The position numbers and the translations under genes are program-made. The notes beneath the pieces are model-generated. The model ran no database searches. It saw nothing but the letters and a program-made list of their open reading frames with translations, and was not told where the DNA came from. From Geranomyces variabilis (Eukaryota > Chytridiomycota > Chytridiomycetes > Spizellomycetales > Powellomycetaceae), in NCBI GenBank assembly GCA_027603065.1, contig JADGJP010000030.1:1-64000 (forward strand): a stretch of DNA of 64,000 bases, written 5' to 3'. This document shows positions 25,468 through 37,800 of this stretch, piece after piece; position 1 is the first letter of the stretch, and each line of letters begins with the position of its first letter.

Positions 25468-26846
25468 ATGGCAGCTGCAAGCTCCCCAGTACCACCAGTG
25501 CTTTACACATCGACGGATCTGTCATGCGCATCGTGAGTGCCTGCCTGACTCTTTGATATATATATGCGACGTGCAAGGTCTTGTATGTCTGATGTTAAAA
25601 TCCAACAATCTCATGCGCCCAGCTGCCGGCAGTACCATCGCAAATGTGACCGCCAGCGGCCTTGCGGCACCTGCAGGGAAACCGGAAAGCAGTGTACCTA
25701 CCCACATCGAAGGTATGCAGCTCATGCTTCTGCGCGAGTATCACTAAATCTCTTTCTCATCATCGAAACTTCTTCAGCAGCAAAGGCAAGCAATTCGCAG
25801 AAGCGCGTTCCGGGTCGACCAGCATCGAAACGAACTCTTCAACCGGGAAATCCAGCGCACCGCCGCCACGAACAACCTTCCCCGCGCCCGTTCCGGCTAC
25901 AGATTTGACTTCTCTATCTCCTGCAAGTTTGATCATGCTTTCTGAGCAGCTAGCGAACTTAGTATCACCCGCTTTGGATTATCCGGCAGACTTCTCAGAA
26001 TTTCTCGACTCCTTGCAATCCATCGGCACCCCGACCCCGCTCCTTCACGCCGGTGATACAAGCACCCCGGCCTTGTATCGTCGGGAGCCCGCTGTTGAAC
26101 CTGCTCCGCCTCTTTTGACTCCGCCGCCGCCACCATTGAGTTTCGAGCCTGCTCAGACATTTCAGGAACCCCCAAGTCAGGACGACGCCAAGATTCAGCA
26201 GCTGCAAGCGCTGCAAGCCGTGATTGAAGAGCAGACAAAGACGCTGGCCGTCATTTTCGGGCTACAGAGCCCCTCAGACCCCCGCCTGCCTTCAATCCTT
26301 TCCAAAAGCGTCGTCCTCCCCGCCATCCCGCCGCCAATGCGGCAGGCGTTGACCGAAGTAAGCACGGACGCGGACCTCAACAGCGGCGATGTCGTCGTCC
26401 ATTCCGGATCCGGGGCTAACATTCAGCCTGACGAGTCTCGTGAACCATCCGACCCGCCCGCCGTTATCCTCCCGTACCCCGGATACGCCTTTCAGTCGCA
26501 GTCGGATGGGACCTTCGCCAGCGCAGGCTCAGAATTCAAGCAGGTCGCCCCGCGATCCACGTCAAAGCACTCCGCCGGACATGCGCCGTCGGCTAAGCGC
26601 CAGCGGTCAAAAGATCTCGAACGAACTTCAAGTCGTTATTCAACGACGACGGCATCGGCGGTGTGTCAGCATGATTATCAATGCGGCCAGTCGCCGAACG
26701 ACTTGACAAACGCCATCATCAACGCGCTGCGGAAAACAAGCAGCGGGCAGGACGGAGAGACCGCGCAGGCCGCCGAGCTAGGCTCGCGACCGGTGGTGTT
26801 TGTTATCCAAACAGGCTGCCAAGCGAGACACGGCAGAGATCGCTAG
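25468..26846 (+). CDS. Zn2Cys6 binuclear-cluster transcription factor
   Basis: Probable pathway-specific regulator of about 407 residues in three exons: 25468-25532, 25623-25712 and 25778-26846. The DNA-binding domain only appears after splicing. Exon 1 supplies SCAS and exon 2 continues with CRQYHRKCD, RPCGTC and QCTY, giving the canonical six-cysteine spacing C-x2-C-x6-C-x5-C-x2-C-x6-C at about residues 20-45. A basic, Ser/Pro-rich linker and a low-complexity Pro-rich middle follow. I see no convincing fungal-specific TF middle-homology domain, so the rest may be a disordered activation region, or further exons may exist past 26846. Its position between the two megasynthases supports a role in controlling the cluster, perhaps through the GTGGC-type repeats. 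Confidence 0.85.
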
Positions 26847-26997
26847 CATATACCCTCAATGATACCCCCATCTAGACTAGCCTTTAAGTTGGCGTACAAC
26901 ATATACCTGTGCTTCTATAGACAAGTGATGAATTAACTATAATTATAGTTTATCAATCGAACAATTTGGTAATTTAGGGACTAATTTTTTACAAAAA

Positions 26998-27951
26998 CCC
27001 CACTAGGGACACCCCAACAATTGCTACGGACACTCCGCAATTACTCCGGACACTCCCAAATTGCTGCGGACACTCCGAAACTGCGCCTGTTATTAACATG
27101 AATGCTGTGAAAGCTCCTTTTTCTTCAAAACTCTACATATTTGGTGCTACATGAGATGCCAACTTTGGTTTGTTTGGACAATGGTCCGTACGATCCACAC
27201 TTTTCCACTCGTTTTTCTCTTTGCACTTCCTTCCACATGCTCAAAGCCTGACGAGTCTACAGTGTCCTCAGAGCTGGGTTCTGCAGTGCTGCAGGCGCTG
27301 AGGTCGGTCATGGGCAATGGGGCAATGGGGGCAAGAAACTGTACGATGCTTTTTGGCTGAGTTACAAGGATTTTGTGTTTTAAGGTAAAAACCGCGTGCA
27401 CATGCTTGCAATGCTGCCCTCCTGCTGACATCGCATCACTGAACGCATCGCGCGGCCTCATAGAGCTTACCATGGCGAGTCTGGAATGGCTAGCGTTGAA
27501 GCTGTACGATGTTTTTTGGCTGAGTTACGAGGGATTTTGTGTTTAAGGTAAAAAAAATTTCCTTTGGTTGTACTGTTCTCAGCCCACAAATTTTTGCGGA
27601 AGCAAAAGTGGACGTCATAATGCGCGGCAGGACAGGCTCTATCAGTGCTGAGAGTTTCGTCAAAGTATAATTCGGATTGACAGAGTTACCTTGCTGTCGA
27701 AAAGCCGCAATACCAAATCCTTTGGCTTCTCTTGCACCACAGATTTTTCCACAAGTCAAAGTGGACGTCACAATGCTTGGCAGGACGGGCTTTATCAGTG
27801 CTGAGAGTATCGTACAAGTATAGTGCAGATTGACAGAGTTATGGCCTTGCGTCGAAGTGGTATTGGTATATTGGCTGTACGAGTCACGCCTGGAGTGTCT
27901 GTGGCAATTCTTGCGGTGTCCCCAGCAATTCGCGGGGTGTCCCTAGTGGGG
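26998..27951. mobile_element. Non-autonomous DNA transposon candidate (MITE-like) with inverted ends
   Basis: An 18-base perfect terminal inverted repeat, CCCCACTAGGGACACCCC, is at 26998-27015 and inverted at 27934-27951. Inside each end are subterminal iterons on a 20-base period: GGACAC cores near 27007, 27027, 27047 and 27067, with looser inverted copies near 27890-27940. The interior holds two pairs of diverged direct repeats (near 27345/27510 and 27627/27779) and no transposase frame. I find no clear target-site duplication, so the family is unassigned and the insertion is probably old. It lies in the gap between the regulator and the PKS-NRPS. Confidence 0.6.
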
Positions 27952-28874
27952 CCCAAAGTTTTATTTATTGGTATTTAATGACCTTCTCGGAAACGATCCC
28001 CCTTCTCGCTCTCCCAACATGTTGTCGCAAAAAGATCACCGGACGTTTTTCCTTGACAATTTGTTCTTACAACTTGGTTGAACTACCAATCCAACCTCAA
28101 TGTTTGACCTGCGACTGAACGCTGGAAGCGAGGAGCAGAGCTCGTCGGCTGACCGGATACCAGCTTGAAGTTTTGCTGGCACTTTGCGGCGTGTTACTCT
28201 ATAACTAACTAACTGCAGGTGTGTCAAGGTAGATTAAGGTGTACACTGCCGGCTGTCAGGTGTACTCCACCCTCCCACTTTACCTTGCAACTCACGCTTT
28301 TTGGTCCAAGCTGCCGGGCGTGGGTTACCGGTCTCGCGGTCCCAATACCGGTGCATTGGCTTTCTCAGCAGCTTGGAACGGCACGCCGCCAGTTTGGAAC
28401 AGGGCGCCGGGAGTTGGTAGAAATTCTCCTAAGCTTGTTTTTGACGATTTAACGGCCGTGACAACCATTATGTATGAAAACATGTTGGAAAATGCTGAAG
28501 AAAGTGCTGAAAAATTGCCGAAATGCCCAGATATACCAATAAAGATCAACATTTGGAGGTTCAGTGCAATGATGGCATATTTTGACGGCGCTGGCCCGCA
28601 GTTCATATGAACTGCGGTTAAGCTGTCAAATGGAACTTCTGAGGCAGAGTGGTATGCAGCTCAGATGCATTGAAAATAGCACTAGTTTCCACAAGAATAG
28701 GATAACTTTTTCTCTCACTTTGCTCAAGTGATGTCGTATCGTTATTCTGAAGGTCACGATGCAAACATTTGTACATTTCGAGAAACTCCGTCAACTTCAA
28801 GGCTGAACGCAAATTGTGGCAGTTTTATGAGGTTCTCGGTATTCAGTTAAATATACAAAGGGCGGACTCTATGT
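27952..28874. other. Gap downstream of the PKS-NRPS
   Basis: About 0.9 kb with no gene I can support. The plus-strand frame at 28239-28610 has no recognisable domain. The stretch next to 28874 is probably the 3' flank of the PKS-NRPS transcript. Confidence 0.4.
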
Positions 28875-31800
28875 CTATATAACAGCTGAGACCCTGTGAG
28901 CCAGCCCGCGCACGGTGATGGTCCCGGCTATGTCTGCGGTAGTGAGTTGAAGCGAATAAAGGACATTGATTTCGCGAAGAAGCCTCAAAATCATCATCTT
29001 TTGGGAGCCCAGCTGATCGGTGGCCGTCAACTCATTCACAGCACCGACCTTTCGCGCGGCCTCGAGAATCTGCTGTTCAATCTCGGGGGCAGGGGATCGC
29101 TCCGGAATGGCAGCGCTCAGCGATTCGATGGTGATGTTTTCGACGAGACGAACATCCGGGTCGGCGGGTGCGGTGTCCTCGGCTATGAATAACTTAAGAT
29201 CGCCTAAAGGTATATTGGGAGAGCTGCCGATCTGTTCAAGCCAACGTGCGTAGCTAGCTGCGAGGGAGTTGACGAAAGTCTTCTCCGTTGTGTGTGCGGG
29301 GTACTGAACACCGATAACATATTCGTCGCTTGCCGTCTGCTCGACGACAAAGGTGAGAGGGAACTTGCATGACTGGCCGGCTACAGGCAACCGTTTGGCT
29401 TCGCCGCGCGAAAGCCAGCTTGGCGCGGCAACACCGCTTCCGCGGGCGTTGAAAACGAAAACGGCCCGGAGCAGCGAGTTGACGTCGCTGGTTGAGTCCA
29501 GGGCTTTTGCAAGTTCTGTGAGCGGGAGATCCTTGTGATCCAAGCACGCCGCAAAAGTCGAAGCAATCCGTTTAACAAAAACGGAAAATGTCTCGTTTGA
29601 TTGGCGGCGGACAGGCACAGGCAAAGTGTTCGTCAGCATGCCCATGATGTCGGTCATGCCCGGCGCGTCGCGCAAGGAGGCAACAGTGCCGACGGACACA
29701 TCGTTTTGTTGACTGTGTGCGAGCATAAGGCTACCAAAAGCGGCGAAAAATCCAACGAACGGGGTAATGCCCAGGGTCATCATCTGGCTGAGAAACGCGT
29801 GGGCGACGTCAGCCGGAATGGCCAGGCGCAACTCGGCGGCGGGTTGATCGTCCACTCGCTGTTCTAAGAGTGGAATTTGGATAGGTTCGCAGCCGTGCAG
29901 TAGGTCCGCCCACTGACGTGCTTTCGATTCAGTCCAGACTGAGTCTACCAGTTTCTCCCGTTCAGCGTGAGCAAAGTCGGGACAGAAGCGCATGATCGGC
30001 GGCAAAGATATATCGATCGAAGAAGTAAGAGCTTGATAGAAGGTGTTGAGCTCAGACATGAACAACGCAATGCTCCACTCGTCTACAAGGATGTGATGTA
30101 CGTTGAAGTGGACTACCGACCCCTCGTCGGTCTCGAATAGCTTGATGCGAATCAGCGGACCCGTGGCGAGGTCATAGGTCAGAGCGTTATCCTCAGAAGC
30201 AAGCCGGGTTGCGGTCGCAAGACCGTTTGGTCCCGAAAGAGTCACAACCGAAAGGTCATTCTGAATGCTGGCTTGAACCACTTGCCAGACCTGGTCGTCC
30301 TCCATATGGAAAGTTGTCCGGAATATCGGGTGTCGCTTCCACATCTGGTTGATTGCGAGGTTGAAGTTGATCGGGTTGAGCGAATGGTTGAAGTGGTATA
30401 GCATTGGAATGTGATAGGCTGTCGACACGCCGGTGATTTCTTGAGCGTAGAACATGCGTTCCTGAGAAGACGAAGCGAAAAATCTCTGGACCGACTGTGA
30501 CTCGCAATCAAGCATCGTCGCAAAAGTGACCGGCATCACCGGCTCCAGCTCACGGCGCTCGTGGATAAGCTTTGAGATCCCTCGCACGCTGGAGTTAGCA
30601 AACACTTCCTTGAAGGTAACTCCGACGTCCAGACGTTGACGAATGAGACTGCAAGCGCTAATAATTAGCAAAGAGTGGAGTCCCGCTGTGAAAAGATCCT
30701 GCGACACCCGGAAGGAGTCATGGCCAAGTAGTTCTTGGAAGATGTCATGCAAGACTCGTTCAACGGCGTCTTCAGTTTCGAACGCGATGGGCTCGTCCGT
30801 TACTTGCGAAAGCCCGATCGATTGGAGTGCGCGGCGGTCTAGTTTGCCGTTGACCGTGACCGGCAGAGATGGAAGTATTTCGAATAGTGCAGGAACCATC
30901 CACGTAGGAAGGTAGTTTTCAGCATGCTTGCGGAGGGCGCACTCGGTCTCAGGTTTGCGCTCAGTATGCATTTCGACAAACGCAACCAAAGTTTCCGTCT
31001 CTGCCACCATGCGAACCGCAACAGCAGCGTTGTTGACGCTCGGGCGGCTCGCGAGCACGGACTCAATTTCCTGCAGCTCAATGCGCAGACCGCGTAACTT
31101 TATTTGATCGTCCTTCCTGCCAAGAAACTCCACTTGACCATCATCCAGCCACCGGCACAGATCCCCAGTGTTGTAAAGTCGTTCTGAAGAGGCGAAGGGA
31201 CTTGAGATGAAACTTGAAGCCGTGAGATCAGGACGGCCCATGTATCCGCGGGCAACCTGAACGCCACCTATAAACAGCGCGCCAGTCACACCGACAGGAA
31301 CCGGCATAAGGTTCCCGTCCAAGATATAAGTGCGGGCGCTGTTGATAGGTCGGCCAATCGTTGTCAGGGGAAGCTCATTCAAATCCAAAGTCAAATCCCG
31401 TGTGAGAACGATGAGAGTCGTTTCTGTGAGCAAGGTGTAGCCGTAAGTTGAAAGTCTCTCCCTTATCAACCCACTTCAGTCCACGACAACCAACCTGTCG
31501 GTCCGTACGCTCCCAAAATGCGTAGCGAGCGCTTTTTCGAGCACAAATTCAAGAACGACTGCGTGAACGGCTCTCCACCAATGAGTAGTGTATCCAGTGT
31601 GTGGAACTGATTTGTAGAGAGCATTGAAATGATTGTCGGGGTGGTCGAGATGAATGTCGTGTTCGTTTGCTTGATTGCCTGACCTAGGTCTGCCAATATC
31701 CTGTGGGCTGGTGCAAGGCACAAGGTGCCGCCAAAGACGAGGGTACCAAATATTTCGATAATGCTGCCGTCAAACCATGCCGGAGCCATTGCCAGCGTGC

Positions 31801-34800
31801 GTGTCGATGGGGAAATATTCAAGCTTTGAGCAAGGTGCCACGTGAGATGCGTAACAGACCGGTGCTCGATCATGACTCCCTCTGCATAACAAGAATGAAA
31901 AGGAGACATTGAGCGGGCTGCGGGAAGACTCGCCGTGAGAAAAATCAGGTTGAAACATACTGGGCGTTCCGGAAGAACCGCTGGTATATAAGACGTAAGC
32001 TAGGTTGGAGGGCGTTTCTCGGTTACCACCGATACGCTCCACGTTTTCTGCGAGGGACGCTTCAATTGATTCCAGTGCCAAAACATCGACTCCTTGTAGA
32101 CCGCTGAAGTGCTCGAGCAGCGACTGCGACGTAATAAGCCGCGTGGCTCGGCAGTCGTCCAAAATTGCAGCATGACGAAGGAAGGGCTGAGCCGGGTCCA
32201 AGGCGACGTACGCTCCGCCCGACTTAAGGATTGCCAGGATAAGAACGATTTGCTGTACAGATCGGTGCAGACAGAACGGAACGCAGTCATCCGCGCCGAC
32301 GCCCGCGGCAATCAAATAGCTAGCGAGCCTTTCGGCGCGCTGATCAAGTTCGGCATAGGTGAGCTTTATCGAACCTTCCTCCAGTGCGATAGCGTTGGGC
32401 GTCCTCTTAGCCTGCGCCTGTATCATTTGATGAACAGCGTCCGTTGGCGCATTAGATTGGCTGTCCACATTGGCATACTTGTTCAAAATCAGAGCTTGCT
32501 GTACGTCGGTTAATCCAGACATTCGTGAAATGGCCGTGGTGGGCCGTGCTACAATGGTCTGAAGCAAGTGATCGAACAGTCGGGCTACACGCTGAGCCGT
32601 ATCGAGGTTGTATTTCGAGTGGTCAAAGCCCACATTTAGAACGCGGTCCACAGTGTTTATCGAGAAAGTGATATCGTATTTGGACCGACCCGCGACCTTG
32701 TCGAAAGAAAGCTCAACTCCTGCCAATTCAGCAAGGTCGTCCCATCGCTGGCCGTTCTCGCCCTCAATAGAGATGAGGTGATGGAACAGGGCGCGGTCCT
32801 CGACGCCGGGAGGCAGCATCGCAACGACCTCGTCAAAAGGTACGTCGGCATTGTCCAGCGCCCCAAGCCATATGTCGCGAGCGGCTGTCAGAAATTCTTC
32901 GGCCGTGGAGTGGGGATCAATCTTCATCCGCAAAGCGAGCATGTTGACGAACACTCCCACTGTGCCTTGCAGACGAGCGGACTTGTAACGATCTGAGCAA
33001 GGGGTTCCCATTGCGAAATCCGTAGCCATAGCGCCGGACAGCTTATGAAGCGTAAGGCACGCCACTGCGTAGTAACCAGCAGCCGGCGTAATAGTCAGGT
33101 CCCCACAAAGATCCGTAAAGCCGGAGGCGACCTTCAGATCAAGAGCATGCTTGTAACTGACCACGTGGGAGGAGTCCACCGGGATCATGTGGTCGGCCTT
33201 CGGCAAGTTGAGGTCAAGCTTTGGAAGCTCCGCGAGTGATGCTGTCCAGTAATCTCGTTGGGTTTGCAATGCAGCGCTTCTGGACAGACTGCGATGCCAC
33301 TTGGTGAAGTCTGGGTAGTGCAGCTGAACCGGCGATAACTCCTCGCCTTCATATAGCTTCAGAGCTTCTTCGATGACCGCAAATATGGAGACGTCGTCGA
33401 TAATGATGTGGTGGAAAGCGAGATCAATAGCGACTCTGCTTTCCGGCAGCTGCACGATTCGGCATTCTGCGAGGGGCAAACGGCTTAAGTCGAACCGAAC
33501 AGTCTGATTCTTCTCATCAGCACTTCGCCTCTGAGCTGCCTCTGAGTCATCTGTTGTTGCTTCAATCACGTCGACGTTGTGACAGTAGGACGCATGCACA
33601 ATCTGCATCAACTGACGCGCGTCGCCGTCAAACTCGAATGTAGTACGCAGAGCGGCGTGTCGCTGGAAGACCTCTATAAAAGCGCTTCGTAAGCGGTCCA
33701 CATTGATGGTTTCACCTGAGAAGGGTGTGAGCGAGAGCCAGTAAGCTTCGTTGTACGCATTGTCTTGTTGAGCTTCCTGCGCGACGAAAAAGCGGGTTTG
33801 ATGAGGAGACGCGGGCGCTCGGAAATCCTCGCCCAAATCAAGGTGAGCTTGCGTCACGGCGATCAGCTGATCAGTGGAATCCGTGGTGTTTTTGTTATTA
33901 GCGGCGGCCATCTCCCGCAGCTCGGAAACGGTAATGTGGCCCAGAAGCTGCAGCTGGGAAACTTGAATGCCACAGGTGTCGCGCAGTGAATTACTAAGTT
34001 TCACGGCTGAGGTTTGAGGGGCAAGATTAGCTACGAGCCTGCAACATGCAACGCGAACTTCTGCAACTTGCCTCCTATAGAATCCAAGCCATAGGCAACC
34101 AGATTAGTGCTTTCGTCAACATTTTCGGTATCTATTCCGAGTGTGCGGCCCACGAGCGCGCGAATGCCGCCATCCGTATCATCGGTAGTCGCTTCGCCGT
34201 CCGCTAAGACCGCCGCGTCCACAAGCAGGTGTGAGTAAAGAGCACGCGGACAGCCGTCGAATGCGGCAGGAACGTCTGCGATAGACATCATCGGGACGTA
34301 ATGCGGGGTCTTGTGGCAGAGCGCGTCACCGATGAACTCGCAGAGCTGGGCTGAAGTGACCCCGATCTTTTGCAACGGATTACTTCCCATAGCCTTTTTT
34401 TCTCGCAAAAGACGCTTGAAAACTCCACGGTCCACGATTGGAGGCACAGACATTGAGATGGTGTTGGGGAGCACAGTGGCTTTTTGATCAAAGTACCTGA
34501 AAGAAAATGTTAGTAAGCTTTGCGAAAAGAGAAGTCGTCTAAAAAAGAATGAATGCTCACATCTGTGCAGCTCCATAGGCCGTCTGTCCCGGGTTTCCAA
34601 ATACGGACACAATCGAGGAAAAGAGCAGCAAGAAGTCAATATTTGCAACATCGACAAGCTCAGTGATGACGTCGAGAGCGTCCAGCTTGGCGTGGTAAGT
34701 TTGATTGAATGCTTCCTGCGTCAGGCCAGTAAACAAGCCGTCGCGCAGAATGACAGTCATTAGCATGATGCCGGCGACTGGATGAGACAGCCCCTCCAGG

Positions 34801-37800
34801 AAAGTCTTCATGATTGGCTCATCCGTAGCGTCGACCGAGACCGCTTTAACAGTCGCGTCGGAGTCGGTCAGGTAACGAAGCATGCGGCGGTCAGATGCAG
34901 AGAGGGCTGAAGGCCCCCTGCGACTTGTTAGATAAACGTGACGGGCGCCTCGCTTGACCATCCATTCGGAGATAGCCAAGCCGAGCTCGCTGCAGCCTCC
35001 TATGAGCACATACGACTTCGAGGGGTCAAAAGCACAAAAGGCAACATGCTCGCTGGGCAAGGCTGCGGGGGTTAAGTGGCCCCAATCGCTGCAGGCGAGC
35101 ACAAGACGGTCTGTGGCCTTGCGCTGATCGATCAAAGCCGCTTCTGCCTCAGACAAAGAACTAACAATGCTGGGCAATATCTGGTACGGAGCACGAGAGT
35201 GCATCTCCACCACAGCCGTCAAAAGCTCTCGGAGCGTTGTAGGGTCGTGCAGGGCCAGTGATCGAATGTCGATAAGCAAGTGGGTCCGGTCTTCAGGGGT
35301 GTCGCGAATGTGATTGGCTGCAATAAGCGGGCTAGCAATTTCCACAAAGCTGCCGATTGGTGTCAATAAGTTAGCGTGTGCAATACTGCGGCGTTGCCCT
35401 TGAGCGTTAACAACAAGATGGAAGTTCGCAAAATCATTTTCGAGTAACCAAGCCTGCGCCACGGTTTCGTAGTCAGACAGTAGCGTTCCGATCACAACTG
35501 CGACGCTGAGGGACGCCTTCAGTCTCTTCGCTTGCTCGGCATCAGCTACCACGCACAAGACTTTCGCGCCAGAACGTGCGAAAACATCCGCGAAGGCGTA
35601 GCCCATAGCTAGGAGTCAGAAATGGGTAAGCAAATCGTTCGAGGCAATCTCAAACGGGAGCGACTTACCGCTTCCTGCATCGCAAACAAGCGCCGAGTCT
35701 CCAGGAGTAATGCGAAGCTTATGCTGGACTGCGTAGAGTGCGCTTGTGTAGGGCAACAGCAATGCGGCAGCATCCTCTAGCGTAACATTGTTTGGAATGC
35801 GAACGACGGATTTTTCCGCAGTCACCAAAGTGCTCGCCGGATTTGCGATCGCAAACCCCATGACGCGATCACGCTCGCTCAACGAGATCACGTCGCATCC
35901 AACTGCGTCGACGATTCCAGCAAATTCGCAAGCGTCATTGGGCTGACCCAACGGAGGAAGTACGACAGCGTGAACGGAAATGCGGACGCTGGTGGGGAAG
36001 ACTTCCGCGGGGTATTCGTGCAATAACGTCATGGAGTTGTTGTGTGTGCAGAGTGTAAGTGCTGTGCTTCGCTCAGGCTTGATTTCGATCGCGGGCGCGG
36101 CGGCTACCAGCCGGCGCACAAGGACATGTCCACTTGCATTCACGCGCATAAGTGGCTCGTTCGGCAAAAACTGGTAATGGCACGCGATCCAAGACTCCCT
36201 TTGGTCCCGCGATGTCGTTGAGTCCGCAAAAAGAATGACGCGCAGCTTACTTTCCGGCATCTCTAGAACCAGCGAAGCCACGATGCCGAATGCCAGATGC
36301 CCTTCCGCATTGTCGGTGCCAATGATCCACAATTCTTGATTCAAAGCTAGAGAGGTGACCTTCGGGATCAGAGCCGCCTCCGCGTTCTTCTCGAAGTGAT
36401 GGAAGAGCGGGGCGCTTCCGGGAGTCGATGCATCGTGGTCCTGCTTGTAAATCACGGTATATTCAGCGCACGTATCGCGCAGGGACGGCTGATGCTTCCA
36501 TGACATTGAAGTGACAGTTTCTGCCTTCTTCCAAAGCGCTGCGGTGGTGGGCAGCATGCGAGTGGCTAAACCTGCGAACTGTTCCGGAACAACTGCATGA
36601 TACTGAATCACGACGCCTCCTGGAGCAAGCAGTCCGCTCCAGTCCTCTTTGCCCACTTCAGCAATCACAAGGTCATAGCTCTGCTCGTGTTGAGATGATA
36701 TAATGACATCTTGACCGATGGTAACAACGGCGCTGCGGACACATTGGTGTTGCGAAGTTTTCAAAGCATCCTCCGTGCCCTCCAGCGTCATGTCGGCGAC
36801 GGTGTAGTCAACGTGGATGCCAAGATTGCAGAGAGCCGCCAGATACTTTGTAAGAGCAGATAGAGCAGGGTGGCAGCCCCGACCAAACTCCAGAATCCGG
36901 ACGACACGACGATTATCAGCGAGATCGGAATGGCGAAGAAGTTGCGTGATAAGGACTGGGAGGTTGACCAGTGCGCTGCTGACCACGACCTGTCGCACGA
37001 CACGTGCAAGGATTGCTTCCTTTGCGGCGAGTTGCGCTGTCCATGGAGTTGTCACGTCGGCACCGGGCACCAAGAAGTCATTTAAGACACTGGGCGGAAA
37101 CATGTCGCTTTGCGTCCCCCTTTCCGACAAGACGCATGCAGACAGGCACTCCTTCTGTAATCGTTCCTTTTCCTCATCTTCGTTAAGACGGCCGAGAAGC
37201 TCGGCGAAGAATCCGAGTGTGCCGCTTACGATATCATGATGCGCAGCTTTTGCGCTTTCAATCGCCTCTTCTCCGCCAAGCTCCAACTCCTGCGGTTTTG
37301 AGATGAAGGTGGAGGATTGCCACGATGTCGTGAGACGGTATGGACTGTGAACTGAGGGCAGGCGCAATAGCTCGGCGCTAGGTACGGCGTCCATCCGCAT
37401 GTGGTCAATTGTCAAGATCACGCGCCAGGAATTGGCTTGAACGACCTTGTAATTGATGACCACATACTCAGGAGTCCACTCCTCGACGCTGGTGTGCACC
37501 CAAAGATCGCCGCGCAGAAGCGTTTTCATATCGTCCGAATCGCATCTAACGACTCGGCCAACGTGGCTGGGCAGGAACACTAACGGCGAGGTAAACTCTT
37601 TGGTGTCGAAATTGATCGTTGAGGCGAACGCAGTTTGGATAATCGTATCCAAAACTAAGAAGGAAAACAGCAAAGATGTCATCAAAACGATTCCGTATTA
37701 GTGAAGGCAAATATTACGTACCAGCTGGATGCACCACATAACCTCCCTGGAGCAGCTCCGGCGAGGACTCTGGGATCAGGAGATGCGTGTAAAACTCCCC

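Noticed and set aside
28875-34004. Reading the NRPS part as a gene separate from the PKS
   Set aside because: Its first residues complete the ACP of the PKS, and a GC-AG intron joins the two in frame; the summed exon length is an exact number of codons.
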